Part shown: positions 54,887 to 64,000 of the stretch, piece after piece
Layout: every line of letters starts with the position of its first letter
Position numbering within the stretch: position 1 is the stretch's first letter
Assembly: GCF_011386835.1 (NCBI RefSeq)
Contig: NC_088809.1
Span: 22,451,067-22,515,066 of the forward strand
Origin: Chrysemys picta bellii
Lineage: Eukaryota; Chordata; Testudines; Emydidae
DNA length: 64,000 nucleotides
Direction of reading: 5' to 3'
The notes under the pieces: generated by a model
The model's database searches: none
What the model saw: only the letters and a program-made list of their open reading frames with translations
Told to the model about the DNA's origin: nothing
Made by a program: the position numbers and the translations under genes

Positions 54887-57800
54887 ATGGCCTTCGCGAA
54901 CCCGCTGGAGAAGCTGCAGGAGGAGGCAATTTGCTCCATCTGCCTGGAGTACATGAGTGACCCCGTGAGCATAGACTGCGGGCACAACTTCTGCAGGGCA
55001 TGCATCGCCACCTACTGCCAGGGCAAGGGGCTCGGGGCCAGCGGGCCCGTGTCCTGCCCTCAGTGCCGGGCGGCCTTTCACAAGAGCAACGTCAGGCCCA
55101 ACAAGCAGCTGGCCAATATTGTGGAGACCATCAAGCAGTTGGGGCTGCCGCCGGCCAAGGGGCAGCCAGAGGCGCTCTGCAGGAAGCACGAGGAGAAGCT
55201 CAAGCTCTTCTGCGAAGAGGACGGGGAGGCCATCTGCGTGGTGTGTCGAGAGTCCCTGGAACACCGGCCTCACACCGTCTACCCCATTGAGGAGGCGGCC
55301 CAGGTGTACAAGGTAGAGGGGAGCTGGGCTTAGGGTCGCCAACCCTCCAGGGCTGTCCTGGAGTCTCCAGGAATTAAGGCTTATGTCCTGGGATGAAACC
55401 TCCAGGAATACGGCCAACCAAGATTGGCAGCCCGAGCTGTGCTGGAAGAGCTCTTTATCCACAGCTTCCCCTACACACCCCTCCGTCTCCCAGTGTAGGG
55501 GCGTGGCCAGGGGAAAGGGGGCACGGCCAGGTTGTCGGCATTCGGGCGACACCCCCCGCCCAACCATGACTCAGTCTTATGGGGCGGTGGGTGGGGGGAG
55601 GGCGATTCAGTTCCCATGGCCCATTCACTCTCTGCCCGTTCGGTGCCAGCGGTGATGGTGGTTTTGCGATGTGAACCCCTGCCTCACTCGGGCTGGGCTG
55701 AGACCCAGCAACTCATTCCGTGCAGGCCACAGAGCAGCCAGCAGATGGCAACAGGCTTTGGGCACAACCACCTGGGGCTGGACCCCCCTTTCTTATTCCA
55801 CAGTTCCCCTGAGCCATCCTGCTCCCCTTAACCCAGAAGTCCCCAATCTGGGGAGGGTGCTTCCCCAGGGGGGCGCAGCTGGGGCCCAGGCCAGCCCTCA
55901 CGGGGGGTAGGGGGGAGTGCCACCCAGCTCTACTCCTGGCTCCAGCCCCAGCTGCCGGCCCCAGCTGCCAGCCCCGCACCCGGTGCCCTGGCTGCCAGCC
56001 TCGGCCCTCGGGCAAGGCTCTGCTCCCAGCCCTGCCCCCAACTCTAGCCATGGCCCCAGCCTTGGCCCCCTGACCCCGTCCATATCCCCCTTTCCCGTAG
56101 CCGCGGGCCCACTCCCGGCCCCAAATCTGGAGGGTGTGGGGAGGACGCGGACATGGGTAAGGGGGAGCGAGGTAAAAAGTTTGGGGACAACTGTCTTAAC
56201 CACTTCACTCCCAGTCACCTGCTCTAGCCAGAGCCTGGAGAAACAGCAGCCCAGATTCTGAGTGTGAGGAGGGATTCTCCAGACGTGAGGAGGGAGGGCA
56301 AAGGTGGCTGCTCCCCACCTTGGCAGCCTCTGGATTCTGGGGCTGTGGATTGATCTGGGCTCCTAGGGTCGTTCTGGCAGCAGGGAATAGCTGGAGCACA
56401 GAGGTGCCTTGGCCATTCCCGCCTCTCCATTTATGCCCCCGACGCTGCAGGCCAGGCCGAAGGGGTATAGAACTGTAACACCCTTATGCAAGGGCAACGC
56501 CAAGGCGGACAGTGAAACCAGATATTCACCTGCTTGGCGCTGCCAGAGAGCCACAGAGCAGCAGGAGCAGGGACCACAATCTGGATTCTTAATCAGTCCC
56601 TAATTTTGTTCACATATATCCTACGTGCTTGGTTTTGTGCACACGTGAAAATGCAGGAACGGGGTGTGCAAAGACATGAAGGGGCAACTTGGGGTCCAGG
56701 AAATGACAAGCCCCTTTCTGCACAGATTGCTTCTGAAACGCACCTGTAATGGGAAGGCATTAAACTGCTGCGAATAATGAAGAATCTCAGCCCCTGTGAC
56801 TGAGTTGTATAGAAGCCTGTTCAGGGACTGGCAGGGAGACAGTTAATACTCCCTGAGCTGAAGAAAGATCACAGCTGCCTGGTCTCAATGGAGGGATTGT
56901 CTGGGCAGTAGGGGTGGATCAGCTGTTAGAATGTTAACTGTCTCCTTGCCAATCCCTGAAACAGGTTCTATATACCCCGTCACACACTGGTGTGCACTTT
57001 TCAACCGGTTTGATAGGAAATGCAAATAGTCGAGATCAAGTCCAGCAGAGATGGGTCAGTACTTAAGGAGGATTGACTGGATTTATTTTTCTTGTCAGAT
57101 CAAACTCCAGAAATCCCTGGAACGGTTGTTGAAAGAGGTGGATGAAATTCAGAAACATGCAATGGTGGAGAGGACAAAAACCCAGGAATGCAAGGCAGGT
57201 GTTTGGGTTCCTGTATTAAAAAGGACACTTCTGACATCGATGCCCATAGTTAAGAGAACACTGTCAACCTGAAATATAGTTATTAAAAAAAAGATAAATT
57301 ACTTTAAAAATTAATAACAGTTTCAGGTACCACATCTGCTCCTCGGCCATAACAACATTTGTGTATAAAAAATCCCCCTTGTTGCCATGAGAGACCCACA
57401 GAAACAAAGGAAACTGACTATGTCAGGGAAAACAGTCAGAGTGACTAGGCACAAAATACAGGGAAATTCGCACAATGTGCTGTATTTTAAACTAGTGGCT
57501 ATTCTCTCTGCTGGGGGAGCCAGAAGTGAAACTGAGTCCTTTGATGATACAGAGCAGAAGCCAAATGCAAAGAATAAACAAGGAGCATCAGCAGTAACAA
57601 AGAAATCTGACTTTCAAAGATCTCTCACTTTTTACAGATTTGGGGTCAGAAGATACCATCTAGCCTGACCTCCTGTATAGCAGGAGGCAGAGAATTCCAC
57701 CCACCAACTGGGCGGGTTATTAGTGAAATCAATCTATTTAGCTTAACAAAGAGATGGTTAAGGGCTGACTTGATCACAGTCTATAAATACTGACACAGGG

Positions 57801-60800
57801 GACAAATATTTGATATTGGGCTGTGCAGTCTATCAGAGAAACATGACCCGATGGCTGGAAGTTGAAGCTAGACACATCCAGACTGGAAAAAAGCCACAAT
57901 TTTTTAAGTGATGGTAATTAACCACTGGAACAATTTACCAAGGCTTCTCCATCACTGGCAATTTTAAAATCAAGCTGGGATGTTTTTCGAAAAGCTCTGC
58001 CCTAGGAATGATTGTGGGGCAGTTCTGTGGTGTGTGTCACACAGGAGGTCAGACTAGAATGATCGCAATGATCCCCTCTGGCCTGGGATGCTATGAATCG
58101 GCTTGTTTACAGCATGTGATCCTCGAGATAACGGTATCCCTTGGTTGCAGTGTTGGCACAGATGTGGGGACGTAAAGGCTGAGGAGGGTGTTATGAAACA
58201 TGGTGTGTCTTTTTGCCCTGTGACTGTGCCTTGTTTGAGTCAAGGGTTAGGAAATCTCTCCTCCATGGGCACAACAAAGCAGCCTGGGCGTGCCCTGGAT
58301 TTGTATATGAGGGTTATTTTTTTTCCAATTCATATTAGTGCATGTGAAAGCACCCTGAACACCCACAACTCATGAGGCAGGCCCATAGAAGGCCTGAGAG
58401 TGGCTTAAAAATCATGACATTAGAATAAAGAAATTGGAAGGGTTCTTTTTATTTGCCTTCTGGTCTTCAAGCCTTTAGGGTCATAATTAACAACAACAGA
58501 GACATGGGAAGGGATATTGAACCTGGCGCATCGGGGTTTGAACCAGTCTCTGCTAGAGACCAGGGTGCTACCTAAGTGAGGGGCAGATTGTCCCATTTGC
58601 TATGGCCAGGTGTGTCCTTACACGTTCCTCTGAAGGGTCTGGTCCTGGCCACTGTCACAGACAGGACACTGGGCTCTGAGCCAACCTGGCAATGCCCACG
58701 TTCCCGGGGTGACCTCACTTCACATCTTCAAGCTTTTCTCTGCGCCCATGAGGGCCAGAAAGGTGCTTCTGAGTGAAACTGAAAGCTGAGCTTCTCCTGC
58801 AGCCCTTGGCTCTGGCATCTGGGAAAACACCAGCTATCACCAGGCCCACAAGGGCTGTGGTGCTGCGGGTCTGACTCAGCGGCCTGGGGAGCAGATGTGC
58901 TGGGAGAGTGGCAATGCAAACTTCCCCACGCCAGCTGCCCCCTGGGCTGGGGGATCACCTCCAGGGCTGGGGCTGGGGGATAGCTCGCAGAGCCGCTTAG
59001 GTAAGCAAGGCCACCCCGGTCCCCCTGGACTGAGACCTCCCGTGTTGTTTCAGTCTGAGCGGGAGGAGATCACGCTTCAGGCCTTGCTCCTCCCTCTGCG
59101 GCTGCCAAGAAGGGTCCAGTCCAGGGAGAACCAGGTGTTGGCAGCAGTTGCCGAGTGGCAGGACCTGGGACCCCAGCTCCTCTCACATGGGCCACCGGAC
59201 TCACTAGATGGGATCAGGCCCAGGGTGTCGCTAACCAGCGCTAGACACGCGTTGAGGGCTAAGCAGCAAAAGGCGCAGGGGCTCGATACCGCGATCCTGG
59301 GCCTGCACAGATGGGCTGCTCGGCCCTGCGCAGCGGCTGTTTGAAGAAGGCCGGGTGTGGTGGTCAATGGCCTCTGAACGGATTCAGAGGGGGCTGCAAT
59401 CACTGTGCTGGGCTGACCAGAGCAGCACCGTCCTGTTCCTTAGCGTCTGCTGCCATCTAGAGGCCATTTTATTTAAACACGGTGTAATAATCATCTAGTC
59501 CAGGGGTCGGCAACCTGTCAGAAGTGGTGTGCAAGTCTTCAGTTATTCACTCTAATTTAAGGTTTCCCGTGCCAGTCATACATTTTAACGGTTTTAGAAG
59601 GTCTCTTTCTATAAGTCTATAATATAGAACTAAACTATTGTTGTTTGTAAAGTAAATAAGGTTTTTAAAATGTTTAAGAAGCTTCATTTAAAATTAAATT
59701 AAAATGCAGAGCCCCCCGACCGGTGGCCAGGACCCGGGCAGTGTGAGTGCCACTGAAAATCAGCTCGCTTGCCGCCTTTGGCACGCGTGCCATAGGTTGC
59801 CTACTCCTGATCTAGTCTAACCCCCGCCACGATGCGGATTTGTTGTGTCTAAACCATCCCGGACAGATGGCTCCAGCCTCCTTTTGAAACTTCCAGTGAA
59901 GGAGCTTTCACAACCTCCCTAGACCTCTGTTCCACTGTCCTACTGCTCTTACAGCTCGCAAGATTTTCCTGAGATGTCTTTGTTGAATTTCATTTTGTTG
60001 TCTAGCCCAGTTCTCCAGTTTATCACTATCCCTCTGAATTTTAGCTCTACCCTCCAAAGTGTTTGCAACCCCCTCTGCCCCCCTCCCCCCTGCTTTGTGC
60101 CATCTGCAGATTTGATCAGCGTGCTCTCTAGTCCTACAGCCAGGTCATTAATAAAGATGTTAAACAACACCAGACCCAGAACAGATCCCTGTGGAACCCC
60201 ACTTGAGACCTCCCTCCAATCCAATGTCATTCCATTCAGAGTGACTGTTTGCAGTTGTTTAATCAATTATATATCCACTTAATGGTTGTTCCACCAAGCC
60301 CACATTTCTCCAGCTTACTTATCAGAATGACATGTGGGACTGTGTCAAAAGCCTTGCTGAAGTCCAGGTATATTATGTCCACCACATTCTCCCTATCCAC
60401 CAAACCAGTTATCTTGCCAGTTATCAAGCCAGTTTGGCATGTAGTAAATTCATGCTGGCTGCCAGTGATCACCCCTTCATTCTCCAGGTATTTGCAAATT
60501 GAATGTTTTATACATTGCTCTAGTAGCTTCACAGGTATGAAGTTCAGGCTGACTGGTCTATAATTCCCCAGCTCCTCCTTTCCCCCCTTTTTAAAGATTG
60601 GCACCACATTAGCCCTTCTCCAGTCTTCCGGGACCTCTCCTGTCATAGAATCATAGAATATCAGGGTTGGAAGGGACCTCAGGAGGTCATCTAGTCCTAC
60701 CCCCTGCTCAAAGCAGGACCAATCCCCAACTAAATCATCCCAGCCAGGGCTTTGTCAAGCCGGGCCTTAAAAACCTCCAAAGAAGGAGACTCCACCACCT

Positions 60801-62191
60801 CACTAGGTAACCCATTCCAGTGCTTCACCACCCTTCTAGTGAAAAAGTTTTTCCTAATATCCAACCTAGACCTCCCCCACTGCAACTTGAGACCATTACT
60901 CCTTGTTCTGTCATCTGCCACCACTGAGAACAGCCGAGCTCCATTCTCTTTGGAACCCCCCCTCAGGTAGTTGAAAGCAGCTATCAAATCCCCCCTCACT
61001 CTTCTCTTCTGCAGACTAAACAATCCCAGTTCCCTCAGCCTCTCCTCAGAAGTCATCCATGACTTTGCAAATGGCTCTGAGATTTCTTCAGCTAATTCCT
61101 TCGGCACCCAGGGGTGATTAGCCTCAGGCCCTGCTGACTTGCACTCATTTAACTTACTCAGAAGATCTCTGATATTTTCTTTACGTATCCCGATCTGCGT
61201 CCCTTTCCCTTTATTGTCTGTGATAACTTTGCTCATCGTCCGGTCACATGTTGTTTTTTGTGTGAAGACTGAAGCAAAGTAGGCAACAAGAACAAATGAT
61301 AGTGTTTTATCAAAGAGATCTAATCTGATTGATTAGAGTGTATACGTCTACCATCAAGGCCTACGCTAAAGTTTGTACAGTAACTCCTCACTTAAAGTCC
61401 TCCCAATTAACATTGTTTCGTTGCTGATCAATTAGGGAACATGCTTGTTTAAAGTTGTGCAATGCTCCCTTATAACGTTGTTTGGCAGCCGCTTGCTTTG
61501 TCCACTGCTTGCAGGAAGAGCAGCCCGTTGGAGCTAGCTGGTGGGGGCTTGGAACCAGGGTGGACCGGCAGCCCCCCATCAGCTCCCTGCTCCCCTAAGT
61601 TCCCTGTGTGGCAGCTGCCCAGCAGGCTAGCAATTGCCGGCAGTTCAGCTGTCCCTCCCCCCACTGCCATGTGCTGCTCCTGCCCTCTGCCTTGGAGCTG
61701 CTCCCCGAGACTCCTGCCTGCTGTGCAGAGTGGGGGGAAGAGGGGAGCTAATGTCAGGGTCTCCCCCACTCCTGCCCCCCCCGCTCCTTTACCTTATCTC
61801 CATGGGGGGGACGACAGGGCTCAGGCTGGAGGGAGCTTGCGGGCAGCAGCTGCTGTCTCAGCTTACTGATCTACTTAAAAAGGCAAAGTACTTAGAGTGG
61901 GGTCAGCATACTTAAAGGGGCAATGCACATCTCTCTCTCTCACACACACGGTGTGTGTCTCTGTCTCTCTCTGCCATATTGTTTCCCCTCCCTCCATTTG
62001 TGCTGCCTTGTAGAGTGTGAGGCTACATTAACACTGTGTTAACCCTTGAGGGCTCAGCCGAGTGCTAGTTCATCATTTAGCAGTAAGGCATTTCCTGGGA
62101 AATATCCCTCCCTCTAATTTCACCACCTCAACCAAGCTTCACAATCATCATTGCTGTGTACAGTATTCAATTGTTTGTTTCAAACTTATAC

Positions 62192-62227
<36 letters not shown>

Positions 62228-63098
62228 AAGAAGAACAGGAGTACTTGTGGCACCTTAGAGACTAACAAATTTCTTAGAGCATAAGCTTTCGTGGACTACA
62301 GCCCACTTCTTCGGATGCTAAATTTGTTAGTCTCTAAGGTGCCACAAGTACTCCTGTTCTTCTTTTTGCGGATACAGACTAACACGGCTGCTACTCTGAA
62401 ACCTATATATATATAAAATATAGTCTTTTGTCTGGCAAAAATTTTCCCCCTGGAACCTAACCCCCCCCATTTACATTAATTCTTATGGGGAAATTGGATT
62501 CGCTTAACACCGTTTTGCTTAAAGTAGCATTTTTCAGGCACATAACTACAACCTTAAGCGAGGAGTTACTGTACCTCTGAAAGTTGTGATGATGTTTACT
62601 TCCAGTACATTATTCAGCCACTAGATGTCTCTGTGCTGCAGACAGTTCCAACTAGGGTCTCATCCCTGGTACACAAGGGAGATGAAGCTGGAGCTCAAGC
62701 TGTGTGGAAACATGTTGGTTTTTCTTGAGTTGTTTTGTTAGTAAATGCCTCCTGTTTAAGATGCGCTGTGATTTTGTATATCCTCTCAATTACTCCAGCG
62801 GTTTATGATTTTAATCCATGCCGTTGATACATCCTCTTCTTGTTCCTGTGTATTTGTCTTTCCAAAGGAGGTCGTTAAGAAAAAGAGAGAGGGGATTGTG
62901 ACTGAATTTGGGAAGCTGCACCAGCTGCTGGCCGAGGAGGAGAAGCTGCTTCTTCAGAAGCTGGAACAGGAAGAGAAGATAATCCTGCAGAGAATCAACG
63001 AAAACCTAACCAAACTTTTAGAGCTGAGATCCTCTCTGGACAAGCTGATCCTGGAGATAAAGGAGAAGTTCCAGCAGTCAGCAGATGGGTTGCTCAAG
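54887..63098 (+). CDS. TRIM family E3 ubiquitin ligase, 5' part: exons 54887-55312, 57099-57194, 62868-63098
   Basis: RING-type ubiquitin ligase, often acting in innate immune signalling. Exon 1 starts with a strong Kozak ATG and encodes 142 residues: a C3HC4 RING (C16, C19, C31, H33, C36, C39, C57, C60) and a B-box 2 (C98, H101, C109, D112, C117, C120, H126, H129). Exon 2 is 96 nt and exon 3 is 231 nt, the standard sizes for the TRIM coiled coil, and all junctions are phase 0. The exon 2 donor is the rare GC type (AAG/GCAGGT). Exon 3 encodes '[14 protein letters not shown]' through '[12 protein letters not shown]'. The sequence is closest to the TRIM39/TRIM27/TRIM7-like group, not the TRIM50 group. 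Later exons, presumably with PRY-SPRY, are outside the window or unrecognised. Confidence 0.9.
55331..55435. mobile_element. hAT-like MITE inside TRIM intron 1, beside the splice donor
   Basis: Ends TAGGGTCGCCAACC and 'ttggcagcccga' are inverted. Flanks GCTGGGCT (55323-55330) and GCTGTGCT (55436-55443) match 7 of 8. Related to the MITE at 39563-39684. It begins 18 nt after the exon 1 donor. Confidence 0.75.
55436..57098. other. TRIM intron 1
   Basis: No exon or gene. GC-rich, C-rich repeats around 55880-56100 ('cccagctgccggcc' type) explain the long frames on both strands. The region ends with a pyrimidine-rich acceptor 'tttttcttgtcag' at 57098. Confidence 0.6.
57690..58098 (+). mobile_element. 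CR1 LINE 3' end
   Basis: 'aatcaatctatttagcttaa', 'ggttaagggctgacttgatc', 'attaaccactggaacaattt' and the tail 'caatgatcccctctggcctg' / 'gctatgaatc' are sense CR1 3' sequence. Confidence 0.85.
59501..59809. mobile_element. hAT (Charlie-type) MITE with 8-bp TSD ATCTAGTC
   Basis: Ends CAGGGGTCGGCAACCT and AGGTTGCCTACTCCTG are inverted, flanked by exact ATCTAGTC copies (59493-59500 and 59810-59817). The interior 'atttaaaattaaattaaaat' region is AT-rich and non-coding. Inserted in an older CR1-like tail. Confidence 0.9.
59949..60646 (-). pseudogene. CR1 reverse transcriptase remnant
   Basis: Encodes '[20 protein letters not shown]', then '[15 protein letters not shown]' (first catalytic Asp), and in a second frame '[20 protein letters not shown]'. 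The active-site motif expected as ADD reads 'SADGTK', so the third catalytic aspartate is lost. A frameshift near 60265 separates the two parts. Inactive. Confidence 0.88.
60648..61056 (-). mobile_element. CR1 LINE 3' end nested in the outer CR1
   Basis: The 3' tail at the left edge shows the CR1 signature 'catagaatcatagaatatca', followed by 'gttggaagggacctcaggag'. Ends on the right in 'cctcagcctctcctcagaag'. 5' truncated and non-coding. Confidence 0.9.
62195..62227. repeat. TA microsatellite
   Basis: 'tgtgtatatgtgtgtatata' leading into about ten TA units; the fold-back repeat begins at its end. Confidence 0.9.
62228..62403. mobile_element. Fold-back Penelope-related insertion
   Basis: A 45-bp arm (62228-62272, starting 'aagaagaacaggagtacttg') is repeated exactly in reverse complement at 62321-62365, separated by 48 bp containing 'agcataagctttcgtgga'. 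The right side continues with the family tail 'gatacagactaacacggctg'. Such internally inverted copies fit an aberrant, template-switched insertion into the TA tract. Confidence 0.85.
62574..62867. other. End of TRIM intron 2
   Basis: No repeat recognised; it leads into the exon 3 acceptor with polypyrimidine stretch 'tcttcttgttcctgtgtatt'. Confidence 0.5.
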
Positions 63099-63789
63099 GT
63101 GAGCGGGTGGTAGAAATCCCCTCTCTCCAGCCAGGCAGAAGGGAAAGGGACTTGGAGCCCAGGACACTGGAGTCCAGGAGTTAGGGTTAGATCTCCTGTC
63201 TGACTCTTCCCACTGCATTCAGTTCTCTGCTTTACTGACACCAGCCTGTGCCTGGGAGGCTCTGGCCCCTGCTGGGAGAGGGGTGTGGAGTCACCCTGCC
63301 TCCAGGGGGCATCAAAGCGGGATTGTTCTCCAGGGCAGCACACTCCTGCTGGTGCTTCCAGGTGTGCAGGGGGAAGGCATCCGCCGCCCCACCCCTTAGG
63401 AGGACGCAATGCGTTACACCCAGTGCATCCAACCCGCTCTGCTGGCCAGTGGGAGGACATGGCCATGACTGCTCCCTGCCCCCTTTGACGATGGGAAGTG
63501 CCCACAGGAAGGAGTAGCCCCTGCAGTCAGGAAAGCACCAGGGCTGCATCTGAGCCTGGTAAGGCTCCTGGCCACCCCTTCCCCCAGGTAGGTGCCGGAC
63601 ACGATCGGTTCCATTATTTCCTCCAGGGAGTAGAAGAGCTGTGATTTCTCAGTGCCAGAGCAAGGCACCGTGGCGCCTAAGGTGAATGTGTGAGTTTGCT
63701 TCCGTTCTCCGGTGGCTCCCTGTCCCCCCACTAGCTCAGCTGGGCACCTTTCAAGAGGAGGGGAAGTGACATCTAACCCACGTTAGCTA
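63099..63789. other. TRIM intron 3, start
   Basis: Begins with a GTGAGC donor directly after exon 3. I looked for the usual 23-nt fourth exon and found no convincing candidate. No other gene. Confidence 0.5.
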
Positions 63790-64000
63790 ACATGCAGGAT
63801 GGGCTGTTACCATGTGACCTAGACAAATTAGAGGATTGGGCCAAAAGAAATCTGATGAGGTTCCACAAGGACAAGTGCAGAGTCCTGCACTTAGGACGGA
63901 AGAATCCCATGCACTGCTACAGACTAGGGACCGAGTGGCTAAGCAGCAGTTCTGCAGAAAAGGACCTGGGGATTACAGTGGATGAGAAGCTGGATATGAG
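63790..64000 (+). mobile_element. CR1 LINE coding fragment running off the window
   Basis: Plus-strand translation reads '[20 protein letters not shown]' and '[20 protein letters not shown]', the region just after the CR1 RT catalytic core. No stop is seen up to the window edge; completeness unknown. Confidence 0.88.

Larger units (their letters stand above)
59949..61290 (-). mobile_element. CR1 LINE (outer copy) interrupted by a second CR1
   Basis: Minus-strand CR1 with RT coding remnants at 59949-60646. Its upstream part resumes at about 61057-61290 ('gcacccaggggtgattagcc', 'gtgaagactgaagcaaagta') after the nested CR1 (60648-61056). GTCAT occurs on both sides of the nested insert (60642-60646 and 61053-61057), compatible with a 5-bp target duplication. 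Confidence 0.85.
61378..62571. mobile_element. Mariner-type non-autonomous element
   Basis: Ends CAGTAACTCCTCACTTAA and 'ttaagcgaggagttactg' are inverted, with TA on both sides (61376-61377 and 62572-62573). The 1.19-kb interior holds a GC-rich stretch (61500-61860), CT/AC microsatellites (61930-61970), a TA tract and a fold-back insertion (62228-62403). No transposase frame. Confidence 0.85.
57195..62867. other. TRIM intron 2, about 5.7 kb, filled with repeats
   Basis: Begins with a GC donor at 57195-57196 and ends with 'gtctttccaaag' at 62867. It carries CR1, hAT and Mariner-type insertions (listed separately). Between 58100 and 59490 no element or gene is recognised. Confidence 0.7.

Noticed and set aside
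54707..55567. 286-codon minus-strand frame opposite the TRIM exon 1
   Set aside because: It is the antisense shadow of the GC-rich RING/B-box exon, with no recognisable domain.
58895..59344. 149-codon frame near a 'ttgtttcag' acceptor, considered as another TRIM exon ('SEREEIT...')
   Set aside because: Only the first few residues resemble a TRIM coiled coil; length and remainder do not fit, and exon 3 is clearly at 62868-63098.
63414..63731. Minus-strand frame of 105 codons considered as a neighbouring gene exon
   Set aside because: No recognisable domain or convincing splice sites; it lies in TRIM intron 3.

Overview
This is a vertebrate, very probably turtle, genomic window. The dense mix of CR1 LINEs, Penelope-like, DIRS, PIF/Harbinger, hAT and Mariner-type repeats resembles chelonian genomes, though a crocodilian or other sauropsid cannot be excluded from sequence alone. 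Nothing bacterial or plasmid-like is present. Only three host genes are supported, all multi-exon, so single-frame ORFs are a poor guide here.

Host genes. (1) The first coding exon of HIP1 (clathrin/actin endocytic adaptor) lies on the minus strand at 32400-32525. Everything to its left (1-32399) is therefore most likely HIP1 intron 1. To its right is a GC-rich, CCAAT-rich promoter (about 32526-33112), followed by a 37-bp minisatellite (33113-33790). (2) A complete three-exon CC chemokine gene lies on the plus strand at 48799-50030, with TATA-like box, AU-rich 3' UTR and poly(A) signal. It encodes 101 residues and resembles the CCL3/CCL4/CCL5 group, but its position beside HIP1 recalls the mammalian CCL24/CCL26 neighbourhood. 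(3) The first three coding exons of a TRIM E3 ubiquitin ligase (RING, B-box 2, coiled coil) lie on the plus strand at 54887-63098, with an ISRE-like element 33-44 bp upstream of the ATG. The 3' part, presumably including a PRY/SPRY domain, lies beyond the window.

Mobile DNA. The most striking element is a structurally complete DIRS-type tyrosine-recombinase retrotransposon (2908-9154, minus). It has split inverted termini, an internal complementary region and uninterrupted gag, RT/RNase H/methyltransferase-like and recombinase frames. Next to it are two Penelope-like copies with GIY-YIG remnants placed head to head (about 9240-11165). Then comes a PIF/Harbinger element with convergent Myb/SANT and transposase pseudogenes (about 13186-17250), abutting an older Harbinger relic. 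Further right are several hAT MITEs with readable 8-bp target duplications, two longer hAT-like elements of 1.2-1.7 kb, a hAT fold-back element with transposase remnant (41074-42598), nested CR1 copies (59949-61290) and a Mariner-type element flanked by TA (61378-62571) that carries a fold-back insertion.

Layout: 1-32.4 kb HIP1 intron 1 with stacked transposons; 32.4-33.8 kb HIP1 first exon, promoter and minisatellite; 33.8-48.7 kb repeat-rich intergenic DNA; 48.7-50.3 kb chemokine; 50.3-54.8 kb intergenic; 54.8-64 kb TRIM gene with repeat-filled introns. The chemokine and the ISRE-equipped TRIM gene make this a small immune-related neighbourhood next to HIP1.
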